Assembly: GCA_030142905.1 (NCBI GenBank)
Contig: JASJOG010000058.1
Span: 1,488,001 to 1,552,000 of the forward strand
Direction: 5' to 3'
DNA: 64,000 bases
Origin: Heliopora coerulea
Taxonomy: Eukaryota > Cnidaria > Anthozoa > Scleralcyonacea > Helioporidae
How positions within the stretch are numbered: position 1 is the stretch's first letter; the number at the start of each line of letters is the position of its first letter. Shown here one piece after another: positions 38,301 to 54,180 of this stretch. Below the pieces are notes generated by a model. That model saw nothing but the letters and a program-made list of their open reading frames with translations, was not told the DNA's origin and searched no databases. The position numbers and the translations under genes are program-made.

Positions 38301-38417
38301 TTTTGTATCGCAGTCTAACATAATCGGGAATCGACCAACAGTATCAGCCAGAAACACTTCTTGGACTCCAGGGTAAAACATTGAACTTTTGTACTGTGGT
38401 GTGCTGTGGATAAGCAC
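35380..38417 (-). CDS. GPR157-like G-protein-coupled receptor, copy A
   Basis: Seven-transmembrane receptor of the GPR157 family (cAMP-receptor/secretin-like clan). Three exons: 38417-37695, 36467-36276 and 35592-35380, all phase 0, giving about 375 residues (human GPR157 has about 335). The first exon carries an extracellular N terminus and the first five membrane segments, with TYFLFKDLQTTSRKILVCIS and SGGWCWIKP. The second has the intracellular loop and the next segment (TVVPILFVFLRLWGTIRF). The third has the last segment (DSSQGFVNFILFCILTEKF) and a cytoplasmic tail. The layout matches copy B exactly. The start is the most upstream Met in the open frame; a later Met at about 38390 is possible. 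The ligand is unknown. Confidence 0.85.
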
Positions 38418-39779
38418 ATGACGTGGGGGGACTGGAGTTAGTCAAAAGGTTAATTGAAGCACTTTTAAGTAATCAACTTAGTGAATTCCACTTAACGCAG
38501 TTCTTCCTTTTCTGTTGTTCTGGCAGCTTTTTTGACAACACCCGCAACTGCCTCGCAAACAAACACCCAAGTAACTTTTTTTTGCGGAATGTCTTCGCGT
38601 ATCTCTGAAACCGATTATACTTGGTTTTCCGGTACAAACAATTTTTCCATCTAGGCGTCTACCATAACATATTCATTCCGGTAACCAGAAGGGCGTTTAT
38701 TAAGACAGTGGGGTGATAGGTTTGCGCTAAACAACAAGTGGGCATTTTGTCTGCGCTAAAGGTTTTGTTGAATTTGGATACCGTGATCCAAACACTTGGT
38801 ATATTGCTCGACTTTCACTTTTGTTTTTTCTAAACATTGTTTGTCTCTAAGTTAGTGTCTTGACTTTGCTTGACCAGACAGTCTTCACTGTTTGACTGTG
38901 GGTACCAACTAGTTTCTGATTGGTAGTTGATCATTTTTGGGAGACTTGCACCATATGCTAATAAGATTTATAGCTTTTACCTGTTGTTATTATATAAAAG
39001 AAACTTCTGGTGGATTTTTGTGATTGGATACTGAGAGCTAAACACTTGGGAAATTGCTCTGTCTTGGCTTTTGAAAAGCTAAAAACACTTGCCCAGCAGC
39101 TTTTCTTAAGTCTTGCAACATCCTGTGAATTTTGGGTCATGGCAAGGGCAGTGAAAAACATGAAACCATGAAATCATGGAACCATGAAAGCTGCAATCCA
39201 CTGCAATAAAGATCTGGCAGAGTGTTTACAGAAGATAATAAGCACCTACCTTGCAAAAACTGGTCAGCCACATAGCACAAATTTTTACTGCTGATGGGTT
39301 CAGAATTATGTATAAAATATGATTCATTTAATTAAAATTTCTTAATTTTAATTTTTTTTTAACCCATTCAATCCTAGGATGGCCTTCACATTAGCTTCAG
39401 GCTAATGTGAAATGGTTTTATTCAGCAGGGTAGAAAAGTGCTGACCATATTCAGTTTATTGGGCTGTTAAAAGTCTCATCATCATCAACTTACAGTATTT
39501 TTACATTAAGACAACAATTCTTGTTTTATTTCCGCAAATACTTGGAGATTTTATTCTGCAAAGGAAAAGTGCATACCAGCCATCTCAGGGTGGGCAAACC
39601 AAACTTTTTAGCCACATTTTGTGAAATTAAACTGAGCAATAAAGAAATAATGGAGGGGTGGCAAAATGCCCTTCCCCTGAATTCTTGATACAAGAAATAG
39701 ACCAGTATGGTTAGAGTTGAACTAAAATCACACTGTCCTTCTCCTCTTCTCTTTTTCCTCACACTAATGAAGAAGTTAT
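38418..39779. other. Spacer between the two GPR157-like genes
   Basis: About 1.36 kb. Contains a short inverted repeat (ttcacattagc/gctaatgtgaa at about 39388-39413) and a small array of 'accatgaaa' units near 39160-39190. No other gene was recognised. It should contain the promoter of copy A and the 3' flank of copy B. Confidence 0.5.
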
Positions 39780-42700
39780 TTAAATTACTGAGTGGTAAGT
39801 AATTGTTGCAGAGTTACTAAATGTACCACCATGCTGATGAGATTCCCTGTGGTTTGGAATAAATGAGGTGTATTGTGAACTTTTTCCAACATATCTGCAA
39901 ACTTTGCAAATACTTCTCTTGAACTTTTCAGTTAAAAGGCAAAATAAAATAAAATTGGCAATTCCTTGAGAATTGTCTCCAATAATCTGAAATAAAAATA
40001 TTGAAAGAAAGTTACTTAACTACAGTAACTATATATAACAATGTTTTACCCTTGTATTACACTTAATCATGAAACATATATACCCAAAAACTTCAAGTTT
40101 TCAATGGAACAATATTTCACATGCACCACACCACACTATAGTGACAGTAATGAAACATTGGAAATTGTGCATGCTCAGGTAGTTTGTAATCATGTCTCAA
40201 AAAAAAATTGGTACACATTTGTCATCTTTGGTTTCTTTCATCTCAATAGTTAGACATTCCTAAACTGCCATGTCACTGTATATATTCCAAGAATTTCTTG
40301 TAATTTTAATTTAAGAAATGTTCATGAAGGACTCAATGAAAATGTCACTGTATATATTCTAAGAATTTCTTGTAATTTTAATTTAAGAAATGATCATAAA
40401 GGACTCAATGAAATTTTGACTCTTTCAAAGAATTCAAGTTCATTTCCAATCTGTGACATATTGCAAAGAGTCTACAGTACACACAAACACTGTACAAGTA
40501 TGAAAACAAAATTGTTAGCAAGCATATGCTTCTAGAAGCCACTTCTTGACTGAACTCTATACCAGGCATTGCTGCCATTTTGGGGACTTTATTCTTCTGC
40601 TCAGGTGAAAGCCTCACAACTTTACTTGTCTAGGTAAGATATCCTGTCAGACTAAACCACAAAGGGTTAAAAATTCTCTCTTTTAACCCTGTACAGGGTT
40701 TTGTTGCCATCTAGCAACTTTGTTGTCTTACTCTGGTTTACAGCATATGGTTTTACTTGTCAAAGGAAAGCATCTAGATGTGTAGTACTCTGACAAAGCA
40801 TTTAGAAGTCAAATTCAAGAATTTTTCAAGTGATTGGATCAAACATGGGGAGGAGCATTTCATCTGTAACACTTACCTGAAGGGTAATTAGTATTTCTCC
40901 AATGATACGAGGAACATGTGCTGAGAAACAAAGGAGGATGAAACGAATTGTTCCCCAAATTCTAAGCATGATAAATACAACTGGAACAAGAACAAGCTTT
41001 CTTCCTCCCAGTTCGGCCAATTGAACTGACTGGTTAGACAATAAGTGACGTTGCTCAGAAACCTGAAAAAATAGTCATAAAAAATGTAACCAAGGTTGTC
41101 ATCAAAACTTTTGACATTTTTCATGTAATGAAAATTTCAAAATATTCAGTCTATTAACAATTACTGTACTTTCATATTCTTTCCTCTTCTCTTTCCTCCT
41201 TGTAATCATATGAATTTTGAAGCAGTGCCTACATTTATACTTTCTTTCTTTATTTTTGTTAAATTTTGTGTCATACAGTATTTATTGTTAATGTAATTTG
41301 AGAAATGAGATGAATAAATCTCAAAATCTCTCAGCTTGTTTCTGATCCTGGAGGTGTAGTTCCCTCTTACCAATTATCTATCAAAACCAAAAAGTGAGAT
41401 TAATGTTGTGTGCTCACCAAACAGTGCAAAAGCTTTTCATCAGAAGAACATTAACATGAGTAAAAAACAAACATTGCCACCTGAAAACATTGCAATTTAC
41501 TCTACAAATGAAGTAGATAACTTTTTGCATAATACTTATAAAGATCCCTTCTATTAAGTATCAATAAGTGTGTGAATCTAAAATATGAGTAACTTCTTCA
41601 TACAGCACTACATGAGAGGCAGGGACAGCAGAGCGGAGTTACAAGTGGGGAGCTTGAGATAAAAATAAAGCATTTTGTATGCTTCTCCAAGAAATTTCAC
41701 CACAAGTGTTTTACAGCATGGTTGTTTCAACATTACATTTGGAAAAAGGGGGGGCTACAGCTTCCCCTGGCTCCACCATCCCTGAGAGGGGAGCCCATGG
41801 TACCACACCTCCCTTTAAATACACCAGTGTTGTGCTCTGTAAATCAGTTTACACACATTTGCTATAACAATCCAGAGTAACCAGGGCAAATGATCTTGAA
41901 TGTTGGTTTGCTGTGACAACCTCTAACACTGCTGCTACAAGCTTGCTACAGCTTGTGCAATTTTAGCTGTGTATTAAAGTAAATGGTTTGAACCTGGGAG
42001 AATCATATGTTTGTGGAAGTTGATTGTCCAGGTTAGTGTAGTCTTGCAAAAGACTGTTGGTGGAAGTGACTGACTTGATTCTGAAGATGACTGCTGCTAA
42101 GGTTGTTGAAACATCAGTCACTTCCACCAACAGTCTTTTTCAAGACTACACTAACCTGGACGATCAACTTCCACAAACATATTTAGCTGTGTATATAAAG
42201 TTTTTGTATTTTTCTTTCACTTCACAGTTTACACTGGTGGTTTGCTGGATGTCAGTCCCATAGACCCTTTCCACTAAATCCCCTATTGGAGAAAAATTAC
42301 TGACCAACAAAAAAATTTTCATAAATTATCCACTATATTCAACATCAGCACCTTAAAGTTGTCCCCTGGCTTGGTCCTTTCACAATAAATATAAGGGTCT
42401 TCTGTAATAACCATGGATCACTGACTTGAAGAAGGTAGAGTTCAAAGAAACTGTGAATGTACATGTAGCAGCTCATTATTAGTCATAAACATTGTGTGTT
42501 TAAATTAATTGGAACATTGCCTTGCAGGTTAAATTAATTTTGTTATTTCTAGCTTTTATGTATACCAGTTGTAGCCAAAACAATCAAATAAGGAAATGAC
42601 CTTATAAACGTCCATATAAATTTTTGACACACTAATGAGTTTATCTTACCACGGACATTCCATTTACACTCCTTCGTCATTCCTACTAGCCCACATATTT

Positions 42701-44019
42701 CCAATACTAATGAATAAAAATACTTATAACTCTCTTAGGACAGACAGTAATAAGTTAGTTCTCTTTTGTCTTGCAAAAGGTCAGGACACACTGAGCTCTC
42801 CCTTTTGCTCATTGACCATCTACATCTGTCTCCTCTGTACAGGGAAATTATTAAAGTTCTTCAGTTACTAACTGGAATTAGCATATAAGTGTTTCAACAT
42901 TAGCTCACAGCCTTTTCATGACTCACTCAGCCTCGTGTGCTAAATACACATTCAGTACCTGCTTGAACAACCACACTTTACTAAAACCACCACAACATTC
43001 AAATAATATGACAGAAATTTCAACATTAAATGCTCAAATACATTCTTATATTTACTGTTTGGTCCATTGTTCAAAAGAATTTTTCCTACAAGTGCTATAA
43101 CAACAAAATCTTTGTTAAGTTACACAGTTTTTGAGGTTCAGTTTATAAAATAGGACTGCATTAGAAGACAATGGAGGAATATTCTGTGGACAGTAAGCTA
43201 TGTTTGCAGCCTGGAATTTGTTGAACAAGCCTAATACAGGCATGCTGCAAGTTTCTCTAAACTTTTGCATTTTTTTCTGTGTGGAAGGAGATGATGACTT
43301 ACCTCTTTCTTGATGTTCTTAGTCACTGAATAATAAAGTACACCATTGATGAGATATGAGAAAATTTCCCAAAGCTTTCCACATAGAAGCATCCAAATGA
43401 TGTCTTCATGGTTTTCAGTGATAGCAATCCAACACCAACCAGCTGTTGATTTGCCCTCGGTCCTACCAAGATGATTTTGAGTCCAAGCAATTCCAAGCAA
43501 AACAGGTGGAACAGTCCAGTTTACGATATGAAAAATTACCACCAACCTCTCGCCTGCTTCATAACGTTTTATGACCAGGGCAACATACATGTAAACGGCC
43601 AAAGATGACGTCCAGAAAAAGGACCACATAACTGCTATAGCTGTTACAAAACTTTGGAGACGGCAGTTTAAGTCATTTTTCCTGTAGCTTGACGTCCAAA
43701 AGATCACTAAAGTCGGAAATACCGTGAAGAAGTCTCCAATAGATATATAAACCAAGATTCTTCTCGCAGTTGTCTGGAGATCTCTCCACAGGAAGTATGT
43801 CACGATTATTGTGACTGAGCCAAAAACAGACAAAGAGGAAACCACAGTCAGCATAATTTCATTCCACAACTGTCGCACAGGCAAAGTTGTTGGAGTGGGA
43901 GTGGTATTTGTTTGTTCTTTAGCATTACATACAAGAAGAATCGGCAGAAAGTAATAAATGACGAAGAAGATCTCCATAATTCCCAAATGATACTTCGCAT
44001 GGGTTCTTTCAAGTTTCAA
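39780..44019 (-). CDS. GPR157-like G-protein-coupled receptor, copy B
   Basis: Second receptor of the same family and strand, immediately upstream of copy A. Exons: 44019-43303, 41062-40877 and 39986-39780, all phase 0, giving about 369 residues. The same landmarks appear: TYFLWRDLQTTARRILVYIS, AGWCWIAI, VPVVFIMLRIWGTIRF and DNSQGIANFILFCLLTEKF. The identical intron positions and head-to-tail layout show a tandem duplication. The N terminus differs from copy A: it has a hydrophobic, signal-like stretch (IFFVIYYFLPILLVC) then a Thr/Pro-rich segment. A second Met at 43977 could also serve as the start. The tails also differ, so ligand or coupling may have diverged. Intron 1 carries a palindromic mobile element at 41975-42181. 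Confidence 0.85.
40271..40414. repeat. 72-bp tandem duplication
   Basis: Two adjacent copies (40271-40342 and 40343-40414) of a 72-bp unit starting tgtcactgtatatattc, with a few mismatches. Lies in the second intron of GPR157-like copy B. Confidence 0.9.
41975..42181 (-). mobile_element. Palindromic non-autonomous element with hammerhead-like core, copy 1
   Basis: A 207-bp insertion flanked by a 13-bp direct repeat, tttagctgtgtat (41962-41974 and 42182-42194). It has a unique head (aaatggtttgaacctgggag) then a long imperfect palindrome (about 42007-42181). Plus-strand bases 42076-42120 fit a hammerhead layout: TGATT, core CTGAAGA (42081-42087), a stem-loop, GAAA (42108-42111), CATC, then AGTCA pairing with TGATT. 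The cleavage triplet is changed from GTC to ATC. Same family as 45299-45533, in opposite orientation. Lies in intron 1 of GPR157-like copy B. Confidence 0.8.
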
Positions 44020-44189
44020 CCTATACTTAGTGGTTTCCGGTTTAAAATTCTCGGAAATTTGGACATTCGAGTTAAAGAGGGTATCGGGTTAGGAGGTACT
44101 GGTTTTAAGCAACACAGACGGTTATAATATTAATACAAAAATCCTTGCGTTTCAAATATACGCATAATTTCTGGATAAATCTGAAAATT

Positions 44190-44194
44190 ATATA

Positions 44195-44240
<46 letters not shown>

Positions 44241-44262
44241 TATATACATATATATATATACA
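44190..44262. repeat. (TA)n microsatellite
   Basis: Imperfect TA array with cata interruptions, upstream of the Penelope-like fragments. A shorter TA run (about 45620-45642) abuts the other end of the inverted pair. Confidence 0.9.
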
Positions 44263-44349
44263 TAGGTGTTGATTTCTTGGCAAAAAAGTGCTCAATACAG
44301 TTAGTAGAGCAATATTCATTTATTTAATAATCTATGATTTAACAATTAC

Positions 44350-44393
44350 GTCGTTATACGGTGTTTCATGCCCCGTGGCAATCATCAGACGAC
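44350..44393 (-). ncRNA. Hammerhead ribozyme (type I), Penelope-associated, decayed stem III
   Basis: 44-nt fold on the minus strand: GTCGT, CTGATGA core (complement of 44382-44388), a stem II (TGCC/GGCA), GAAA, short stem III, then ACGAC pairing with the first GTCGT. Compared with the plus copy at 45547-45590, a C-G pair of stem III is lost (GCGT replaced by GTAT), so cleavage is doubtful. Confidence 0.7.
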
Positions 44394-44659
44394 TGATTAC
44401 AAACAATTATTGATTGCTATTAATTGTGTGACCACGCGATGATGTGTTCACCCATTGTCTCTTAATTGTCCGGCGGTATAGCTTTGAAGTTCGCTAAAAG
44501 GAATTTGTTTTTGTGTCGGCAGTTTGAAAGGATTTCGCTTCTTTTGTTTAGTAAGTCGCATTCTTGTCGGAAAATTATGTGGAATTTTTCGGTGAGGCAC
44601 AGGTGGCAGGTTTTTGATCCGTTTCTGCAGAGTGGTGCTTTGTCCCGCAGAACACAAAC

Positions 44660-45230
44660 TTCACAAAATATTTAACAGAAACACTGTCAAGGTCAGCTAC
44701 GGCTGTATACCAAACACATCCAGCATTATAAAAGCACACAACAGGAAAATCCTAGAAGGTGAACCCAACAAAACAAGCCCGAAATGCAATTGCAGGAAGA
44801 GCAACCCTTGCCCACTCCGAGAATGCCAAACAGAAAACGTTGTCTACCTGCACAGGTGACAAACAACAAAAACAATGATCTGAAAAGTTACATCGGCGCA
44901 ACAGAACGTTCATTTAAAGACAGACTCTACAAGCACAGGAACTCGCTACGCTACAAGACGAAGGCAACGAGCTCGGAACTCTCAAAATACGTATGGGCCC
45001 TGAAGGAGAAAAACACCAACGAAATCAACGTCCCATGGTCGATTTTGGACAAAGCACCACCCTACAGAAACAGATCAAAAACCTGCCACCTGTACCTCAC
45101 CGAAAAATTCCACATAATTTTCCGACAAGAATGCGACTTACTAAACAAAAGAAGCGAAATCCTTTCAAACTGCCGACACAAAAACAAATTCCTTTTAGCG
45201 AACTTCAAAGCTATACCGCCGGACAATTAA
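44660..45230 (+). pseudogene. Penelope-like GIY-YIG endonuclease domain, frameshifted
   Basis: Remnant of the C-terminal endonuclease used by Penelope-like elements to nick their target. A Cys-rich motif, CNCRKSNPCPLREC, is followed by ENVVYLHR. The frame then shifts near 44855, and the GIY-YIG core continues: SYIGATERSFKDRLYKHRNS, SKYVWALKEK, a conserved W, PYRNRSKTCHLYLTEKF and an LLNKRSEIL..CRHKNKFLL tail ending at TAA. In this lineage the first motif is YIG preceded by a Y-like strand. The frameshift and the missing reverse transcriptase make this copy non-functional. Confidence 0.85.
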
Positions 45231-45298
45231 GAGACAATGGGCGAACACGTCATCGCGCGGTCACACTATTAATAGAGATCAATAATTGTTTGTAATCA

Positions 45299-45533
45299 TG
45301 TTTGAGGAAGTTGATCGTCCAGGTTAGTGTAGTCTTGAGAAAGACTGTTGGTTGAAGTGACTGACGTTTCGACAGCCTTAGCGGCGGTCATCTTCAGAGT
45401 CAAAAAGATGACCGCCGCTAAGGCTGTCGAAACGTCAGTCACTTCAACCAACAGTCTTTCTCAAGACTACACTAACCTGGACGATCAACTTCCTCAAACA
45501 TGTCACGATTCTCCCAGGTTCAAACCATTTACT
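45299..45533 (+). mobile_element. Palindromic non-autonomous element with hammerhead-like core, copy 2
   Basis: A 235-bp insertion inside the plus-strand Penelope-like fragment, flanked by a 13-bp direct repeat ttgtttgtaatca (45286-45298 and 45534-45546). The empty site can be read in the uninterrupted inverted copy near 44395-44410. About 200 bp form a nearly perfect palindrome; the unique tail (gattctcccaggttcaaacc) matches the head of copy 1, inverted. On the minus strand of the left arm (45358-45402) are TGACT, CTGAAGA, a GAC..GTC stem, GAAA, CGTC and AGTCA. The right arm has lost the CTGA of the core. Confidence 0.85.
45358..45402 (-). ncRNA. Hammerhead-like motif with minimal ACGT stem III
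   Basis: Stem I TGACT/AGTCA pairs perfectly (5 bp). The core is CTGAAGA (CUGANGA class) and GAAA. Stem II is GAC-C-GCC/GGC-T-GTC with one extra T at its base. The cleavage triplet would be GTC. Stem III is only ACGT, too short for one molecule but self-complementary, so two copies could pair in a double hammerhead. That last step is inference. Confidence 0.5.
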
Positions 45534-45546
45534 TTGTTTGTAATCA

Positions 45547-45590
45547 GTCGTCTGATGATTGCCACGGGGCATGAAACACCGCGTAACGAC
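45547..45590 (+). ncRNA. Hammerhead ribozyme (type I), Penelope-associated
   Basis: All catalytic parts are present in 44 nt: stem I GTCGT (45547-45551) with ACGAC (45586-45590), core CTGATGA (45552-45558), stem II TGCC/GGCA (45560-45563 and 45568-45571) with loop ACGG, and GAAA (45573-45576). A 2-bp stem III (AC/GT, loop ACCGC) follows, and then the site after GTA (45585). Hammerheads in Penelope-like elements with very short stem III are established; activity of this copy is inferred. Confidence 0.8.
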
Positions 45591-45726
45591 GTAGTTGTAA
45601 AATCATGGATTATTAAATAAATATATATATATATATATATATCCAACAAAATGTAGCCGGAAAGCTACACAAGTGACTTGAATAGATAGAGCGCTCGATA
45701 CCGCTACAGATAGAGCGAAAATGACA

Positions 45727-45862
45727 CAAATGGAGACAAATATTTAGCTGTCGCTACTCCGAGTTTTACGCGCTTTGGCGATTGTCAGGCAATCAGAGTT
45801 GCCAGACGATAGCCAAAGCGCGTGAAACTCGGAGTAGCGACAGCTGAATATTTGTCTCCATT

Positions 45863-45866
<4 letters not shown>
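45727..45866. mobile_element. 140-bp palindrome with two decayed hammerhead-like arms
   Basis: Arms 45727-45790 and about 45799-45866 are inverted copies starting acaaatggagacaaat. Each arm reads as a 44-nt hammerhead: plus 45799-45842 (GTTGC, CAGACGA, stem, GAAA, ACT/AGT stem III, GTA, GCGAC) and minus 45794-45751 (ATTGC, CTGACAA, stem, AAAA, GCGAC). The two arms carry different core mutations. The element is followed directly by a (TA)n run to about 45904. Confidence 0.7.
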
Positions 45867-45904
<38 letters not shown>

Positions 45905-45905
<1 letters not shown>

Positions 45906-46255
45906 TTATTCTAATTAATAATTAATTAGAATAACCAGGATTGCTAAGGATAACTTGATTACTAGGGACAACCAGAATAACTAGGATTACTAAGGATAAC
46001 CAGAATACCAAGGATACTTAGAATACCAAGGATACCTAGAATACCAAGGATAACTAGAATAACTAGGATTACTAGTTTATTAACAATAACTAAAATAACC
46101 AGGATTACGAAGGATAACTATGGTTATAGGGATAACTAGAATAATCAGGAATATTTAGGGTAACTAGGCATAGGGATAACCGGAATAATCAGGATCACTA
46201 GGAATAACCAGGACAACTAGGATTGCTAAGGATAACTAGGATAACTAGGCTTATA
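45905..46255. repeat. Degenerate minisatellite of about 10-bp units
   Basis: Repeated variants of 'ataactagga' (aataaccagga, ataccaagga, ataactagga) over about 350 bp, just upstream of NUDC. Confidence 0.8.
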
Positions 46256-46444
46256 GTAGGACAAATATTGTATATTGGTGAGCGAAAACTGACGAAAACA
46301 CGAAAGGTCGACAGCGCATGCGTATTACACCCTTGAGCTAATTTCCGTTAAAAAACCATGCGTGCTAATGTTCCTGAAGTAATCTTCACTTGGTGTCAAA
46401 CTTCACGCAGGTTTGCAGCTTAATTTTTAGTTATATGCAAGAAA

Positions 46445-51956
<5,512 letters not shown>

Positions 51957-54180
51957 CTTGAGGAAACAACTTAACAAAAGCTTGTACCAATAAGCTCATG
52001 TTTGTGTCTTCCATGGACTGTTCATTATGTATGGTGAGGAAATGGCCGAGTATGTGACAGACTGTAAAGTTTTATAAAAATTATGATTCCCAGATGGCAT
52101 CATTAGTTTCTGGTGATCAAAAACCTTGTCTCAAGGAAACGTACATCTGTGGTATGTATACATAAGCGTCTACATTTATTTCACTGGAAAAAGTTCTTAC
52201 AGACATCATGCCAACTTAATTCAATTAAAATAGGCTTAGAATAAAATAATTCAGACTGGCAAGCAGATTGTCACACCTTGAGATGAAGAACGCGATATGT
52301 ATTCTTTTATACAAAAGATGTCCAGTTACTGATAAACAGGATGCTAGTACTCCCTTACAGAAAGCAAAAACAAAGACGATACTTCCCCTGAACAAATTTA
52401 GTATAAATATTGAACCAAACTCCTCCCCATTTCCTTTACCACCATACGTAGTAAACAGTTCCTAAGATATTTCTCAAACTTTCGCGGTCTGATTTTTATT
52501 TGTTAGCAAATGCCTTATTTTTATTATTTTTAAAACTGAAAGTCTGTCCTTGAAGGTATTGTAGTTTTTAACGAATATCTGTGTTGAACAATTTTGACTG
52601 GAGAACGGCAATTGCCGTGAACATGTGAAATAATTTGTCTCAGAAAAAAGAAAATACCTAAGCGTCAAATGCGGAAGAGACCTAATGATAAAACAACGTA
52701 ATAATTCGTTGAAAATGTTCGGCAGAGAAGAGCGATATAAAAAAAGTGGCGAAGCTGACTACTCAAGACAAAGTGCTCAAACTTAGGAATGCTTTGTGTT
52801 GATCTACACGCTTGCTCAAATAATATCTTATGCCGTGCCCATAATTTGCCTTTATATTTTAATCAGGAGTTAATGGAGGTGTTGCATACTTTTATTCTTG
52901 TCATTTTGTTATCTTCATGCAGTAACATCGTGGGAATAACTCGCAATATTTTCTGTACGATATACTATGCGGCATCTTGTGCAGCAACTGAAGCTTACGT
53001 TAACTTGTGATATATAGCGACAATAACTGACAAGATGTTTGATTGAATCATTGCCATACATTTATGTTTGGTACTGTTTGCAGTTGACTTACTTGAGGGA
53101 GATTGGCAAACTAGACTCGAGAGGATGATTTTTAAGTATTTGATTGTTTGGTAAGATATGCACGAAATGCATCGTTTTGCATTTTGCAATCTCAAAATTT
53201 TCTTGTGGAATGCTGTCGAGTCTTTGAAATCAACAGATGGAGACCAGCGACCTCATTCAACTGAGCAATTGACACTTTAAAAAAAATAGAGGATTGCTTT
53301 TGTCTTCGTAAAAGAAGTTATTTTGATACTCTATTTTGAAAACTGACAAAACTTCAGGATACCGTCGACGATCAATTATGGAACATAAACGTCTGGAGAG
53401 TGAAACATAAAAGTCTGAAAGTAAGTATTTTGTTACAATGCTATGATAGCGAGAAATTGCGAGAAAGTGGAGAAAGGACGGCTTTGTTTTGGGGGAAAAA
53501 ATTGTGCTTCCAGTTCTTAGGTGAAAAAGTCATAAATTTTCAGATAACTTAAGGCACAGGTCGTTTCGAGAATCCAAATCCCTGACTCAGGTTCGATCCA
53601 TCGATATCTGTTGAGCCTAATGCAATGAATGGATTCAGAATCCGCTTGTTTAATTCAAGAGATAACGCAGAATCCATTTTGGGGTTCAGACTTTGGGTGA
53701 TCGGATTTTCAGAAAAAAAAAACGAGCCTTACTATCAGTATTAGAATATAAGATTAAAATCAACTGTTATTTGAGGATTATATTATTTTAAGAGTCCCAA
53801 ATATTTATCTGAAAATTGACCAAGTTTGTAAACTTTAAACCCAAATTATTAGCATTTTCCTTTGTCGCGTGTCAGATGTTAAAACATCACCTGGGATACA
53901 TCTTGTAGTTTCGACGTAAACTTGAGTCTGTTCTTGTAACTACTGACCAACGTCAAAAGCAAACCTTAGCTTTTGTATATTACTTTTGTAATTTTGTTTT
54001 GACTTTTTAAACCTGATTATTTTTTTTCCGGATTTACTTTTTTTAGGTCCAAGCGACGTAGGTGATGAATATTTATACCGGGAATAAATGGGCTGACTGG
54101 CCGATGTAGAACTGAATTATTAATTTACTGCAGTTGTTTTATTTCACCTTGCAAAGACCGAATATCTCACCAATAGGCAA
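51957..54180. other. NUDC 3' flank and intergenic region
   Basis: A likely NUDC polyadenylation signal AATAAA lies at 52240-52245. Beyond it I see no gene. The short open frames at 52268 and 52789 lack any motif. The 5' UTR and promoter of the macro-domain gene should lie near the right end. Confidence 0.5.

Larger units (their letters stand above)
44328..45612. mobile_element. Inverted pair of truncated Penelope-like retroelement 3' ends
   Basis: Two copies of the same 3' end face each other. The minus-strand arm is about 44328-44642; the plus-strand copy is about 44650-45612 and is interrupted by an insertion at 45299-45533. Both share the tract 'ccggcggtatagctttgaag' (plus copy inverted) and the same terminal sequence with a hammerhead. 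Only the C-terminal region of the polyprotein remains; no reverse transcriptase was seen. Arms facing each other are typical of Penelope-like elements. The fragments occupy the region between the divergent GPR157-like copy B and NUDC genes. Confidence 0.8.

Noticed and set aside
44448..45295. Two similar frames starting MCSAGQSTTLQK.. and MGPEGEK.. as real genes
   Set aside because: They are the wrong frame of the inverted Penelope endonuclease copies; the correct frame carries the GIY-YIG motifs.
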